From Amphibacillus sediminis NBRC 103570 (GTDB taxonomy: Bacteria > Bacillota > Bacilli > Bacillales > Amphibacillaceae): 64,000 bases of DNA. The stretch spans positions 62,001 through 126,000 of the forward strand of contig NZ_BCQW01000006.1 of the NCBI RefSeq assembly GCF_001552275.1, given 5' to 3'. A program made the translations under genes and the position numbers. Positions 1 to 12,551 of this stretch are shown here, piece by piece; position 1 is the first letter of the stretch, and the number at the start of each line of letters is the position of its first letter. The notes under the pieces are model-generated. The model searched no databases. It worked only from the letters and a program-made list of their open reading frames with translations, and was not told the DNA's origin.

Positions 1-144
1 ACAGGTTATTCGTGGAGAATTGATCTTTTTTATTAGCTTTAAAATCAATGATTGACATGTGATCATCATCGATTGCTAACTTTCACTATAAATCTGATCT
101 ATTGGATTAACTTTGACTAATAACTAAAACAGGAGGAATTGATT

Positions 145-1869
145 ATGGTAAAGTCAAAAGAAGAACAAAGTAGAACCATTACCCACCCACCAAAAACAGG
201 GGCTGATTTGCTCATTGAGGCACTGCGTGATGCTGGCGTCGATACCTTATTTGGCTATCCAGGTGGAGCAGTCTTACCTATTTTTGATGCCCTATATAAG
301 AAAAAGAGTTACTTTAATCAGGTCTTAGCACGTCATGAGCAGGGCTCCATTCATGCAGCTGAAGGTTATGCCCGCGTTTCTGGTAAACCCGGTGTTGTTA
401 TTGCTACGTCGGGCCCTGGCGCAACCAACCTTGTTACTGGAATTGCTGATGCAATGATTGATTCTTTACCATTAGTCATCTTCACAGGACAAGTGGCTCA
501 AAATGTAATTGGAACTGATGCATTTCAAGAAGCTGATATTATTGGGATCACGACACCCATTACTAAACATTGTTATCAGCTTCGTAAGATCAGCGACTTA
601 CCAAGGGTTGTCAAAGAGGCCTTCCACATTGCAACAACTGGACGTCAAGGTCCAGTGCTGATTGACATTCCAAAAGATATCGCAGCTAATCCTTGTGCTG
701 ATTCATATGATAGTAGCTTTGAACTACCAGGCTACCAGCCAACGATAAAGCCAAATCCGTTACAGGTAAAAAAGCTAAAAGAAGCCCTTCTCGCATCTAA
801 CAAACCGGTAATTTTAGCTGGTGCAGGTGTCCAATTTGCGCAAGCCTCTGAGCAACTGATTCAATTTGCAGAGAAACACCAAATTCCTGTGGTCAATACG
901 TTGTTAGGATTAGGCACCTTTCCTGGTGAACATGAGCTATTCCTTGGGATGGGTGGTATGCATGGAACGTACGCCGCTAATATGGCACTTTATGAAACAG
1001 ACATGTTAATAAGTATCGGCGCACGCTTTGATGATCGTCTAACAGGAAACCTTGAGCACTTTGCTCCTTCTGCTATTGTAGCACATATTGATATTGACCC
1101 TGCTGAGATTGGAAAGAATGTTAACACACATATTCCCGTTGTCAGTGATGCTAAGTTTGCATTAGAAGAAATGCTCGATCAAATTGAAGAGACACCTGAC
1201 TTTTCTGACTGGCGCACACATGTCTTTGCCAATAAGCACGATTATCCGCTTTGGTATAACCAACCTAAAGATGCCATGATCGGCCAATGGGTGACCGAAC
1301 AGATTTATCAAGAAACCAAAGGCAATGCGATTGTAACCACCGACGTTGGTCAACATCAAATGTGGGCAGCTCAATATTATAAATTTAGTCAGCCAAATCG
1401 CTGGGTGACTTCAGGTGGACTAGGAACGATGGGTTTTGGTTTTCCAGCAGCAATCGGCGCTCAATTAGCCGCACCAAATGATACAGTTGTGGCAGTAGTC
1501 GGCGATGGTGGTTTTCAAATGACCCTACAAGAATTATCGATCCTACAGGAGCGTCAACTACCGGTTAAGATCGTTATTGTCAACAATGCTGCCTTAGGAA
1601 TGGTACGTCAATGGCAGGAAAAATTTTATTCCGAACGCTTTTCTGAATCTATTTTCAGTATTCAACCCGATTTTGTTAAGCTTGCAGCGGCTTATCAAAT
1701 TAAAGGAGTAAAAATCGAAAGCCCTGAGGAATTTAGTCAACAGCTTCCAGAATTGATTGCCTACAATGGACCAGTATTAATTGACGCACGCGTCCTACAA
1801 CAGGAAAATGTCTATCCAATGATTGCTCCAGGTAAAGGCGTCCATGAAATGATAGGAGTGAAACCATGA
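145..1869 (+). CDS. ilvB: Acetolactate synthase large (catalytic) subunit
   Basis: Thiamine-diphosphate enzyme that condenses two pyruvates to acetolactate, or pyruvate with 2-oxobutyrate, the first common step to valine, leucine and isoleucine. The 574-residue length is usual. The protein shows the catalytic-glutamate segment [15 protein letters not shown] near residue 64, a central FAD/DHAP-like domain, and the ThDP-Mg motif GDGGF...NNAALGM in the C-terminal third. A TTG six bases upstream is in frame, but AGGAGG at 131-136 stands eight bases before the ATG at 145, so ATG was chosen. First gene of the ilv-leu operon; it overlaps ilvN by four bases (ATGA). The promoter and any leucine T-box leader would lie mostly upstream of the window. 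Confidence 0.96.
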   Translation: MVKSKEEQSRTITHPPKTGADLLIEALRDAGVDTLFGYPGGAVLPIFDALYKKKSYFNQVLARHEQGSIHAAEGYARVSGKPGVVIATSGPGATNLVTGIADAMIDSLPLVIFTGQVAQNVIGTDAFQEADIIGITTPITKHCYQLRKISDLPRVVKEAFHIATTGRQGPVLIDIPKDIAANPCADSYDSSFELPGYQPTIKPNPLQVKKLKEALLASNKPVILAGAGVQFAQASEQLIQFAEKHQIPVVNTLLGLGTFPGEHELFLGMGGMHGTYAANMALYETDMLISIGARFDDRLTGNLEHFAPSAIVAHIDIDPAEIGKNVNTHIPVVSDAKFALEEMLDQIEETPDFSDWRTHVFANKHDYPLWYNQPKDAMIGQWVTEQIYQETKGNAIVTTDVGQHQMWAAQYYKFSQPNRWVTSGGLGTMGFGFPAAIGAQLAAPNDTVVAVVGDGGFQMTLQELSILQERQLPVKIVIVNNAALGMVRQWQEKFYSERFSESIFSIQPDFVKLAAAYQIKGVKIESPEEFSQQLPELIAYNGPVLIDARVLQQENVYPMIAPGKGVHEMIGVKP

Positions 1870-2390
1870 AGCGAATTATAACAGCAAAGGTTAGAAATCG
1901 TAGTGGCGTATTAAACCGAATCACTGGCTTACTTCAAAAACGTCAATTTAACATCGAAAGTATATCTGTAGGTAGAACCGCATCAGAAGGAATCTCGCGA
2001 ATTACCTTTGTCGTTGACGTCGAAGACTACCAAAAGCTAGAACAAGTCACTAAGCAACTCAATAAACAAATTGACGTGCTCAAAGTATCCGATCTTACCG
2101 ATAAAGCAATTGTTGCAAGAGAACTCGCATTAATCAAAATCACCAGTAATGCACAGCTACGCACGGAAATTCAAGGTATCATCGAACCATTCCGAGCGAG
2201 TGTCATTGACGTTAGTAAAGATACACTCTCTATTCAAGTGACTGGAAAATCTGAAAAAGTTGAAGCTTTAATTGAATTATTAAAGCCTTATGGCATTAAA
2301 GATATTGCTAGAACAGGTGTTACTGCCTTTTCACGTGGTCAACAGCCACAAGCTAACTCAGACCAAGCACCATTTTCTTTACTCAATTAA
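1866..2390 (+). CDS. ilvN: Acetolactate synthase small (regulatory) subunit
   Basis: Regulatory subunit of acetolactate synthase; it activates IlvB and mediates feedback inhibition by valine. The protein is 174 residues, typical of the IlvH/IlvN family. An N-terminal ACT domain (about residues 3-77, with the [17 protein letters not shown] segment) is followed by a C-terminal ACT-like domain ending near residue 158. It is translationally coupled to ilvB by an ATGA overlap. A short inverted repeat AAATGTTT/AAACATTT around 2401-2417 lies in the gap to ilvC and may act in mRNA processing. Confidence 0.95.
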   Translation: MKRIITAKVRNRSGVLNRITGLLQKRQFNIESISVGRTASEGISRITFVVDVEDYQKLEQVTKQLNKQIDVLKVSDLTDKAIVARELALIKITSNAQLRTEIQGIIEPFRASVIDVSKDTLSIQVTGKSEKVEALIELLKPYGIKDIARTGVTAFSRGQQPQANSDQAPFSLLN

Positions 2391-2410
2391 CTTTTAGTTA
2401 AATGTTTTAA

Positions 2411-4985
<2,575 letters not shown>

Positions 4986-5011
4986 AAAATGGCCTGATGG
5001 AGGAAACACTG

Positions 5012-6085
5012 ATGAAAAAAAATATCGTACTTCTACCTGGTGATGGTATTGGACCCGAGATAATGGCAAGTGCTGTTAAGATCTTGGAGCAAATTGAAAG
5101 GAAATATAACCATCAATTTCATCTAGAGGAACAACTAATTGGTGGCATTGCGATTGATCAGGTCAATAATCCTTTACCTGAACAAACCTTAGCAGCAGCC
5201 AAAAAAGCAGATGCCGTATTACTTGGTGCAGTAGGTGGCCCAAAGTGGGATCAAAACCCGTCGCACCTTCGTCCTGAACGTGGTTTGTTAGGGATACGAA
5301 AAGCTTTAGATTTATATGCCAACCTCCGTCCAGTTAAAGGCTTTAAGCAATTACTTTCAGCCTCCCCTCTTAAAGAGGAGGTTATCTCAGGAAGTGATTT
5401 GCTGATTGTTCGTGAATTAACCGGTGGTCTTTACTTTGGAGAGCCTAGTCATCGAAGCAATGATCAACAATCTGTCATCGATACACTATCATATACCCGA
5501 CAAGAAATTGAACGCATTGTCATTAAAGGATTTGAAAGTGCGCGATTACGAGATAAAAAATTGACATCTGTGGATAAAGCCAACGTGCTGGAATCAAGTA
5601 AACTATGGCGTGAAATTGTAGAAGAGCAAAAAGTGAATTATCCTGATGTTGAAACTGAACATATTTTAGTAGATGCTGCTGCGATGAAATTAATTACTCA
5701 TCCAAGCTCATTCGATGTCATCGTCACGGAAAATATGTTTGGTGATATCTTGAGTGATGAAGCTTCTGTTTTAACTGGGTCACTAGGAATGCTCCCTTCT
5801 GCAAGTTTAGCAGAGAACGGTGTAGGGCTATATGAGCCCGCGCATGGATCAGCTCCCGATATCGCTGGATTAGGCATTGCTAATCCCATTGCAATGATTC
5901 TTTCAAGCGCAATGATGCTTCGCTATTCCTTTAACATGACAGAGGAAGCAACAGCGATTGAGCAAGCTGTTGAAGCCTGTATCAATGATGGTTTCCACAC
6001 TGCAGATTTAAAAGTGGCCAAAGGTACACAACTATCGACAACTGAAATGACTGAAGCCATTGTGAATAAATTAAAAACTAACTAG
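5012..6085 (+). CDS. leuB: 3-Isopropylmalate dehydrogenase
   Basis: NAD-dependent oxidative decarboxylase making 2-oxoisocaproate, the third leucine-specific step. The protein has 357 residues and the motifs LLPGDGIGPEI near the N terminus, ELTGGLYFGEP, and the metal/NAD segment around NMFGDILSDEASVL followed by EPAHGSAPDIAG. An upstream in-frame ATG at 4997 overlaps the ribosome binding site GGAGG (4999-5003), so ATG 5012 was chosen. A small palindrome (GATCAAAATTTGATC) sits just after the stop, before leuC. Confidence 0.96.
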   Translation: MKKNIVLLPGDGIGPEIMASAVKILEQIERKYNHQFHLEEQLIGGIAIDQVNNPLPEQTLAAAKKADAVLLGAVGGPKWDQNPSHLRPERGLLGIRKALDLYANLRPVKGFKQLLSASPLKEEVISGSDLLIVRELTGGLYFGEPSHRSNDQQSVIDTLSYTRQEIERIVIKGFESARLRDKKLTSVDKANVLESSKLWREIVEEQKVNYPDVETEHILVDAAAMKLITHPSSFDVIVTENMFGDILSDEASVLTGSLGMLPSASLAENGVGLYEPAHGSAPDIAGLGIANPIAMILSSAMMLRYSFNMTEEATAIEQAVEACINDGFHTADLKVAKGTQLSTTEMTEAIVNKLKTN

Positions 6086-6134
6086 ATCAAAATTTGATCG
6101 TTTTAATGATTGATCGTGTAAAGGAGTGAAAAAC

Positions 6135-7538
6135 GTGTCAAGTCCTAAAACAATCATAGAAAAAATTTGGGAGAAGAATGTCGTATATGAAGAATCAGGT
6201 AAACCTGCCTTATTATATATTGATTTACATCTTGTTCATGAAGTCACCTCCCCGCAAGCATTTGAGGGCTTGCGTTTAAAAGGAAGAAAGGTACGTCAAC
6301 CTAAACGGACATTTGCAACAATGGATCATAATGTTCCTACTATCCATACCAATGTCATTAAAGATGAAGTTTCCAAGCTGCAAATGGATACCTTGAAAAA
6401 AAACTGTCAAGAATTTGGTATCCCAATAGCGGCTATGGGGCATAAACATCAGGGAATTGTCCATGTAATTGGACCAGAACTGGGCTTAACCCAACCTGGT
6501 AAAACGATTGTCTGTGGAGACAGTCATACGTCCACCCATGGTGCATTTGGTGCATTAGCTTTTGGTATCGGTACAAGCGAGGTAGAACATGTTTTAGCTA
6601 CGCAAACAATTTGGCAAGCAAAGCCAAAAACATTAAATGTTAAAATAGACGGCCAGCTTGGTACAGGAGTAACCGCTAAGGATCTTATTCTAGCCTTAAT
6701 TGCTAAATATGGTGTTAATTTTGGCACAGGATATGTTATTGAATATACGGGGGAAGCCATTCGGACTCTATCTATGGAGGGTAGAATGACGATTTGTAAT
6801 ATGTCGATCGAAGCTGGTGCCCGCGCTGGCCTTGTTAGCCCAGATCAAACAACAGTTAACTATCTTGAAGGTCGGGAATATGCACCTAAAGGGACAGAAT
6901 TTGAGCAAGCAAAAGCCGAGTGGCTTAGTCTGGCTACTGATCCTGGTGCAAGATATGATCACACGGTCACGCTTAATGCTGATGAAGTCGAGCCACAAGT
7001 TACTTGGGGAACAAATCCGAGTCAATGTATTCCGATTAGTGGTCAAATCCCGAATCCGGATCAGGCTAAAAACCCCAATGAACAGAATGAAATTAAACAT
7101 GCTCTCACTTATATGGGACTTGAAGCTGGAGTTCCGATTAATTCTGTCCCAATTGAACATGTCTTTATTGGTTCTTGCACTAACTCTAGGTTAAAGGATT
7201 TAGAACAAGCTGCAAGTATCATTAAAGGTCGTAAAGTGAATCCAAATGTTCGGGCAATTGTTGTACCTGGCTCCCAATCAGTCAAACAACAAGCTGAACA
7301 AAAAGGCTTGGATCAACTTTTTAAACAAGCAGGTTTTGAATGGCGCGAACCTGGCTGCAGCATGTGCTTGGCCATGAACAGTGATGTTGTACCACCAGGT
7401 GAACGCTGTGCTTCAACATCAAATCGAAACTTCGAAGGACGCCAAGGAACCGATGCTCGTACCCATCTCGTTAGTCCTGAAATGGCAGCAGCAGCGGCGA
7501 TAGCGGGCCATTTTGTTGACGTTAGAACATTTGCATAA
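6135..7538 (+). CDS. leuC: 3-Isopropylmalate dehydratase large subunit
   Basis: Aconitase-family subunit of isopropylmalate isomerase, which works with LeuD to interconvert 2- and 3-isopropylmalate. The protein has 467 residues. The three [4Fe-4S] ligands are visible as Cys348 in GSCTNSR and Cys408/Cys411 in GCSMC. The GTG at 6135 was chosen because AAGGAG at 6121-6126 is eight bases upstream and the resulting N terminus ([16 protein letters not shown]) matches the family. The GTG at 6126 lies on the Shine-Dalgarno sequence itself. LeuD follows after 15 bases. Confidence 0.95.
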   Translation: MSSPKTIIEKIWEKNVVYEESGKPALLYIDLHLVHEVTSPQAFEGLRLKGRKVRQPKRTFATMDHNVPTIHTNVIKDEVSKLQMDTLKKNCQEFGIPIAAMGHKHQGIVHVIGPELGLTQPGKTIVCGDSHTSTHGAFGALAFGIGTSEVEHVLATQTIWQAKPKTLNVKIDGQLGTGVTAKDLILALIAKYGVNFGTGYVIEYTGEAIRTLSMEGRMTICNMSIEAGARAGLVSPDQTTVNYLEGREYAPKGTEFEQAKAEWLSLATDPGARYDHTVTLNADEVEPQVTWGTNPSQCIPISGQIPNPDQAKNPNEQNEIKHALTYMGLEAGVPINSVPIEHVFIGSCTNSRLKDLEQAASIIKGRKVNPNVRAIVVPGSQSVKQQAEQKGLDQLFKQAGFEWREPGCSMCLAMNSDVVPPGERCASTSNRNFEGRQGTDARTHLVSPEMAAAAAIAGHFVDVRTFA

Positions 7539-7553
7539 AAGGAGGCTCTTCTC

Positions 7554-8144
7554 ATGGAACCGATCAAACAACATTCTGGGTTGGTCTATCCGTTAAATCG
7601 GGCCAATGTTGATACGGATCAAATCATCCCAAAACAGTTTTTAAAACGGATCTCTCGGCAAGGCTTTGGTCAGTTTTTATTCTATAACTGGCGTTTTGAT
7701 GAAAAGGATCAGCCAAGGAAAGATTTTTCTCTTAATTCACCTAAATACAGTCATGCCTCAATTTTAGTGGGCGGTGAGAACTTTGGCTGTGGTTCTTCAC
7801 GTGAGCATGCCCCTTGGGCACTTCAGGATTTTGGTTTTCGAGTCATTATCGCACCAAGCTTTGCTGATATTTTCTTTAACAATTGTACTAAAAATGGCAT
7901 ATTACCTATTGTATTAAAAGAAACTGAAACGCAACAACTGATTAAAAATGCGGAAGCAACTGATTATCAACTTACAGTCGATTTGACCACGAACAAGGTC
8001 TATGATCAAAATGGTTTTGAAGCAAGCTTTGATTTAGCTGAGTATCCAAGACAGATGCTTCTGAATGGCTGGGATGAAATCTCTGTTACCCTTACCCATG
8101 CCGATAAAATTACAGAATTCGAAAAAAGCCATATCGTCTACTAA
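7554..8144 (+). CDS. leuD: 3-Isopropylmalate dehydratase small subunit
   Basis: Swivelling-domain subunit of isopropylmalate isomerase, partner of LeuC. The protein has 196 residues, the usual LeuD length. The substrate-recognition region NVDTDQIIPKQFLK (near residue 21) and the conserved GGENFGCGSSREHAPWAL loop are present. A strong AAAGGAGG precedes the ATG. It is the last gene of the operon, since an intrinsic terminator lies 19 bases after the stop codon. Confidence 0.95.
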   Translation: MEPIKQHSGLVYPLNRANVDTDQIIPKQFLKRISRQGFGQFLFYNWRFDEKDQPRKDFSLNSPKYSHASILVGGENFGCGSSREHAPWALQDFGFRVIIAPSFADIFFNNCTKNGILPIVLKETETQQLIKNAEATDYQLTVDLTTNKVYDQNGFEASFDLAEYPRQMLLNGWDEISVTLTHADKITEFEKSHIVY

Positions 8145-8162
8145 TAGAATAAGATAACAGAT

Positions 8163-8207
8163 AACCCACTCATGAAATTGAATTTTATGAGTGGGTTGTT
8201 CTGTTTT
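8163..8207 (+). terminator. Intrinsic terminator of the ilv-leu operon
   Basis: AACCCACTCAT (8163-8173) pairs perfectly with ATGAGTGGGTT (8187-8197), followed by the T-rich GTTCTGTTTT. It lies directly behind leuD. Confidence 0.9.
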
Positions 8208-8258
8208 AGGGGAACTAGCTTAGTGACATTGGCTTACATTCCTTTTTACAGTTACTAT

Positions 8259-8450
8259 CAAATGCACCTTAGCGTATTTGCAACCAAATTTATCGAGCAT
8301 CGATCAATAAATTTCCGCTAAAAGTCTATGGCACCTGCCGAGGCTTTAATTTTTATTCAGCCAGGATTCGAACCCCCACTGAATGGTAGACAAATAGACA
8401 TTTATCTCACCACTTTTAGAAGTAGGAAACTTCTGCTAAATGAAGTTAAA
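8259..8450 (+). repeat. Intergenic repeat family B, copy B1
   Basis: Nearly full-length family B copy. It runs from the hairpin-like AAATGCACC/GCGTATTTG start, through TTTATCGAGC and a damaged partner arm, GGCTTTAA, TTCAGCC...CCCCCACTGAA, to the 3' end TGAAGTTAAA. It encodes no plausible protein. It is followed by the truncated family A copy A1. Family description is in the findings. Confidence 0.8.
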
Positions 8451-8518
8451 TTCTTTTGTTGTTCCTCCGTTTCTTGCAATAGTGAGATGACAGCAAATCA
8501 CTCCAATAATGTGAGAAT

Positions 8519-8705
8519 GCAGACGTTGCGGCACGACGTCGCGAACTTAGTCAGCTTCCTCTCTCCCCCACTGAACGTGAGTTGAACCAATCGGGCCGTT
8601 CCTGGCTGTTGGATATCCCACTTCCCCTATTTCTTGAAGGGAAGTCTTACAAAAGCCCTTCGATGTGCGAGTAATCGCAGCCCAAGCCTGTTACACTGTG
8701 ATAAA
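8519..8705 (+). repeat. Structured intergenic repeat family A, copy A1 (5' truncated)
   Basis: Contains the internal GCAGACGTTGCG...CGACGTCGCGAAC segment, CCCCCACTGAACG, the CGGGCCGTT core and the terminal TTACACTGTGATAAA. The left arm of the first stem (CGTTCAGTGGGGG) is missing, replaced by about 65 bases of unrelated sequence. The ACTGGCTG/CAGCCAGT stem is eroded in this copy. Confidence 0.8.
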
Positions 8706-8834
8706 ACGGCTAGACTTAGCTTTTCTTGAATCAATAATCAAAACCCAAATATCAACTAAAAACATTTCAAATTTTATTCATTTTAAATACTATTTTGGAA
8801 TAAAATTGATTAGTATTCAAATGTGAATAAAATG

Positions 8835-8849
8835 AATTTTCTGAAAAAA
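8835..8849 (+). promoter_or_regulatory. CodY-like operator upstream of the Aap transporter
   Basis: AATTTTCTGAAAAAA matches the CodY consensus AATTTTCWGAAAATT at 13 of 15 positions and lies about 110 bases before aapJ. Several GAATAAAAT segments surround it. CodY control of amino-acid importers is well established in Bacillus. Its operation here is inferred. Confidence 0.5.
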
Positions 8850-8959
8850 ACATTGTAAAAAATTCTCACATGATCGTTCATTTGGACTTACATGTACTTT
8901 ACAATCAATATTAGTTATTTACTTTTTTATACACTTTTTATTAAGGGGGACCATGATTT

Positions 8960-10069
8960 ATGAAAGGTAAAATGAAATTAATCACATTCCTACTCTCGAT
9001 TACCTTGATTGGTGCAGTACTTTTAGTAGGATGTTCGGCAGAAGGAGACGAAACAGCTGCTGAACCAAATGACACAGACCAAGCAGATACGACAGATGAT
9101 AAAAATCAAGATGTAGATGGTAACACGTTAGCCACTGTTCTCGATCGTGGATATGTTATCGTCGGTGGAAATAACCAATTACCTGGATTTGGTTATTTAA
9201 ATTCAGATGGAGAATATGAAGGATTTGATATCGACTTTGCTAAAACAATTGCCGCTGCCCTTTTTGATGACCCCGAAGCGATTGAAATTAGACCATTATC
9301 CGCACAGGAAAGATTCACAGCCTTACAAACTGGAGAAATAGATCTCTTAATTCGAAATACAACTTGGACGCTTGATCGTGATGTAGCCTTAGGTACGAAC
9401 TTTACACCAACTACCTTCTATGATGGTCAAGGTATTATGGTAAGAGCTGATAGTGGAATTACATCAATCGAAGAGCTAGAAGGCGCACGGATTGGTGTGG
9501 AGACAGGTACAACAACAGAATCAAATTTAGCGGACGAATTCCGCAAGTATGGAATTACGTATGAACAAGTTTTATTCGACGATAGTGATGCTGTTGTTGA
9601 AGCATATGAATCAGGCAACATTGATGCATGGACAACAGACAAATCTGGGCTTGTATCACGTCAGGCAACGATGCAAGAGCCATCAGCACATGTCATTCTA
9701 TCCGAAAGCCTTTCCAAAGAGCCTTTAGGACCTACTGTTAGACACGGGGATGACCAATGGTTCGATATTGTTAAATGGGTAACGTTAGCCACAATTGAAG
9801 CCGAAGAACTAGGTATTACATCAGCTAATTACGAAGATTTCTTAGACAGTGAAGACCCTGTTATTCGTCGCTTTATGGGTGATGAGGGTGAACTTGGTCA
9901 AATGCTAGGCATTGAAGATGATTTTGCCGTTCGTGTTATTAAGCATGTAGGAAACTATCAAGAAATTTACGATCGCAACCTAGGTCCAGATACAATCTTT
10001 AACTTGGAGCGTGGACTAAATGATCTTTACACAAATGGGGGAATTCTTTACTCTCCTCCATTCCGTTAA
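8960..10069 (+). CDS. aapJ: Aap-type general L-amino-acid ABC transporter, substrate-binding lipoprotein
   Basis: Extracellular solute-binding protein (SBP_bac_3 fold) of a broad-range L-amino-acid importer. The protein has 369 residues. A lipoprotein signal ends in LLVGC with the lipidated Cys at residue 25, followed by an acidic Asp/Glu/Thr linker to about residue 55, which tethers the domain to the membrane. AapJ-type segments are visible: the LDRGYVIVGGNN start of the mature domain, SAQERFTALQTGEIDLLIRNTTWT, and the C-terminal GGILYSPPFR. The start is supported by AAGGGGGA nine bases before the ATG. The Aap family is best known from proteobacteria; the assignment rests also on the matching AapQ, AapM and AapP genes that follow. 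Confidence 0.88.
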   Translation: MKGKMKLITFLLSITLIGAVLLVGCSAEGDETAAEPNDTDQADTTDDKNQDVDGNTLATVLDRGYVIVGGNNQLPGFGYLNSDGEYEGFDIDFAKTIAAALFDDPEAIEIRPLSAQERFTALQTGEIDLLIRNTTWTLDRDVALGTNFTPTTFYDGQGIMVRADSGITSIEELEGARIGVETGTTTESNLADEFRKYGITYEQVLFDDSDAVVEAYESGNIDAWTTDKSGLVSRQATMQEPSAHVILSESLSKEPLGPTVRHGDDQWFDIVKWVTLATIEAEELGITSANYEDFLDSEDPVIRRFMGDEGELGQMLGIEDDFAVRVIKHVGNYQEIYDRNLGPDTIFNLERGLNDLYTNGGILYSPPFR

Positions 10070-10081
10070 CAATTTGGTGGT

Positions 10082-10118
10082 GAAAGAACCTGCTTACTGT
10101 ATACATGCAGGTTCTTTC
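10082..10118 (+). terminator. Intercistronic hairpin between aapJ and aapQ
   Basis: GAAAGAACCTGC (10082-10093) pairs with GCAGGTTCTTTC (10107-10118), with only a weak T stretch afterwards. This position is typical of a leaky terminator or mRNA 3'-stabilising hairpin that makes the binding protein more abundant than the permease. Confidence 0.65.
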
Positions 10119-10143
10119 CATTAACTTTTTGATATTGAGGTGA

Positions 10144-11322
10144 ATGAAAGTGCAAAAAGAAAAGCGTATATCTACTCCCTTCTGGCGTGATAATCGCATC
10201 CTTCCTATCCTGTTTCAAATCGTCTTTGTCATTATTGTTGTTGCCATACTTAGTTATTTTCTAAAAAACGCTATAACTGGATTAAATCGACTAGGGATTA
10301 ATTTTGGTTTTCATTTCTTACGTCGAACGGCGTCCTTTAATATTTCAGAATCTTTAATCGATTACCAACCAACTGACCCGTATGCTCGAGCATTTCTTGT
10401 CGGGATGTTAAATACCTTACGGGTAGCCCTGATTGGTATTATGCTGGCTACTATTCTGGGAGTGTTCGTAGGAATAGGTCGTCTGTCAAAAAATTGGTTA
10501 ATTAGAAAGTTAACTGGACTATACATTGAAGTATTTCGTAATACCCCCCTACTCGTTCAAATCTTTATTTGGTATTTTGCTGTTATATTACCTTTGCCGC
10601 AGGTTCAGGAAAGCTTTTCAATTGGGCATTTTTATTTTAATAATCGAGGTATTTCCATCCCTTGGTTTACTACGAACGATGCAACAGTCATTTGGATAGT
10701 CTGTTTTGTTCTTGGAATTATTGGTACGGTTTTGATGTGGAAATATCAATTGAATAAGCAAATGAAATTAGGTAAGCGCCAGTTCCCATCGATCTGGGCA
10801 GCTGGAGTATTATTCGTTAGCCTACTTGTCGCCTTTCTTGTCACACAATCGGGACCAGCTCATATTTCCACACCAGAACTCGGAAATTTCAACTTTACTG
10901 GTGGTTTACGTTTATCAGCTGAATTTTTAGCTATTCTTTGTGGGCTTGTTATTTATACTGCCACATATATTGCAGAGATTGTTCGTGCAGGTATTCAATC
11001 TGTTGCTAAAGGACAAAGTGAAGCAGCACAAGCATTAGGATTAAAAAACTCAATAACCATGCGACTTGTCATTTTACCACAAGCGGTTCGGATTATTATA
11101 CCACCAATGACCAGTCAGTATTTAAACCTAACCAAAAACTCTAGTCTTGCGATTGCAGTAGGATATCAGGAATTAGTTAGTGTTGGAAATACTTCGATGA
11201 ATCAATCGGGGCACGCAGTTGAAATCTTTATGCTAATCATTCTTGTTTATTTATTGTTAAGTTTAACAACCTCATTTTTTATGAATATTTTTAATCGAAG
11301 ATCCCAACTTGTTGAGAGGTGA
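10144..11322 (+). CDS. aapQ: Aap-type L-amino-acid ABC transporter permease (AapQ)
   Basis: Inner-membrane permease of the amino-acid importer. The protein has 392 residues and is longer than ordinary HisQ/M permeases. As in AapQ, an extra N-terminal region contains a large loop (about residues 50-80, NFGFHFLRRTASFNISESLI), and the EAA-type cytoplasmic motif near the C terminus reads GQSEAAQALGL...LPQAVRIIIPP. The conserved RNTPLLVQIFIWYF segment is present. ATG 10144 is four bases after GAGGTGA; a GTG at 10150 with eight-base spacing is an alternative start. The gene overlaps the ribosome binding site of aapM. Confidence 0.88.
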   Translation: MKVQKEKRISTPFWRDNRILPILFQIVFVIIVVAILSYFLKNAITGLNRLGINFGFHFLRRTASFNISESLIDYQPTDPYARAFLVGMLNTLRVALIGIMLATILGVFVGIGRLSKNWLIRKLTGLYIEVFRNTPLLVQIFIWYFAVILPLPQVQESFSIGHFYFNNRGISIPWFTTNDATVIWIVCFVLGIIGTVLMWKYQLNKQMKLGKRQFPSIWAAGVLFVSLLVAFLVTQSGPAHISTPELGNFNFTGGLRLSAEFLAILCGLVIYTATYIAEIVRAGIQSVAKGQSEAAQALGLKNSITMRLVILPQAVRIIIPPMTSQYLNLTKNSSLAIAVGYQELVSVGNTSMNQSGHAVEIFMLIILVYLLLSLTTSFFMNIFNRRSQLVER

Positions 11323-11327
11323 AAAGG

Positions 11328-12527
11328 ATGAGTGTAGATTTGAAGATTATTGAGGCTAAACAAATCGCTCCTCCTAAGACATCTACAAATGCTTGGGAGT
11401 GGGCGAAAAAGAACTTATTTAATAGTTGGCTTAATACGATTTTAACATTTATCGCATCGGCGGTACTGTTTCAAATTATTTATGCAGTGTTTGGTTGGGT
11501 ACTGACTGAAGCTCAATGGGATGTGATCACAGAAAATTATAAACTATTTATGGTTGGACAATATCCTGTTGCACAGTTATGGCGAATGTGGGCAGCGTTA
11601 ACAACGCTTACGTTAATGTTTGGTTTATCAGCAGGCCGTTTTAAGGGAACCATGTTACGTCTCTCTGGTATACTACTTATCGTTTACCTTATCCATCTTG
11701 GCGCTCCTTTTACTAGCGGAAGCACTAAAATTTGGCTAGCGACTCAGATAAGCATTCTTGCTCTTGGCTATCTTATCGGACATTATTTCGTTCGTGCCAA
11801 ACGATTTACCTTGATTGGTTGGGCGCTTAGTATACCTTTAATTCTTTTTTTCATTCAAGGCTTTGGTATTCTACCTGCTATCCGAACAAATGTATGGAAT
11901 GGATTAATGTTAACTTTATTAATTGCTGTATTTGCCATATTGGTTTCATTTCCGATCGGAATATTATTAGCATTAGGACGGACCAGTCATTTACCTGTAA
12001 TCAAATACTTTTGTATCGCTTATATTGAATTAATTCGAGGCATCCCACTGATCACGATTTTTTTCATGGCTCAAGTACTACTTCCATTATTTTTGCCAAC
12101 TGGGCTAACGATTGATAATGTCATACGAGTTATGCTTGGTGCTACCTTATTCACTTCAGCTTATATGGCTGAAAACGTACGCGGTGGCTTACAGTCAATT
12201 CCGAACGGCCAATATGAAGCTGCTAAAGCAATTGGCTTAAATCCAGTACAAACCACCTTTTTTATTATTTTACCTCAAGCATTAAGAGCCATTATCCCAA
12301 CGATCGTTGGGCAAAGTATTGCCATGTTTAAAGATACGTCATTAGTCGCTATCGTTGGTTTAGTCGACCTGCTCGGGATAGCACAATCCGTTAAGTCGAA
12401 CCCTGAATTTTTGGGTAGACACATGGAGGTATATGTATTTGTCGCCTTTGTTTATTGGGTTATTGCTTACTCAATGTCATATTCAAGTAGACGAATTGAA
12501 AAGTCATTAGGCATAGGAGAACGATAA
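11328..12527 (+). CDS. aapM: Aap-type L-amino-acid ABC transporter permease (AapM)
   Basis: Second permease of the importer, expected to form a heterodimer with AapQ. The protein has 399 residues, with about eight membrane segments, including an N-terminal extension not found in small polar amino-acid permeases. The IELIRGIPLITIFFMAQVLLP segment and the coupling motif GQYEAAKAIGL...LPQALRAIIPT are clear. ATG 11328 was chosen, since GAGAGGTG lies six bases upstream; a GTG at 11319 overlaps the aapQ stop and lacks spacing. Aap operons usually have the order J-Q-M-P, as here. Confidence 0.88.
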   Translation: MSVDLKIIEAKQIAPPKTSTNAWEWAKKNLFNSWLNTILTFIASAVLFQIIYAVFGWVLTEAQWDVITENYKLFMVGQYPVAQLWRMWAALTTLTLMFGLSAGRFKGTMLRLSGILLIVYLIHLGAPFTSGSTKIWLATQISILALGYLIGHYFVRAKRFTLIGWALSIPLILFFIQGFGILPAIRTNVWNGLMLTLLIAVFAILVSFPIGILLALGRTSHLPVIKYFCIAYIELIRGIPLITIFFMAQVLLPLFLPTGLTIDNVIRVMLGATLFTSAYMAENVRGGLQSIPNGQYEAAKAIGLNPVQTTFFIILPQALRAIIPTIVGQSIAMFKDTSLVAIVGLVDLLGIAQSVKSNPEFLGRHMEVYVFVAFVYWVIAYSMSYSSRRIEKSLGIGER

Positions 12528-12551
12528 AAATCAGGCAAGGAGGAATGATGA

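Noticed and set aside
1-144. T-box or other leader for ilvB
   Set aside because: Only 144 bases are visible. No T-box sequence or terminator/antiterminator pair is seen there. TTGACA at 52-57 has no good -10 at the right distance.
6768-7160. 130-codon frame opposite leuC, and other long antisense frames (for example 7313-7567, 57696-57995)
   Set aside because: They lie fully inside well-identified genes, lack ribosome binding sites and have no family resemblance.
8340-8400. tRNA T-arm-like GGATTCGAACCCC in family B copies
   Set aside because: Only the T-arm-like palindrome is present. No D arm, anticodon arm or acceptor stem can be built around it in any copy.
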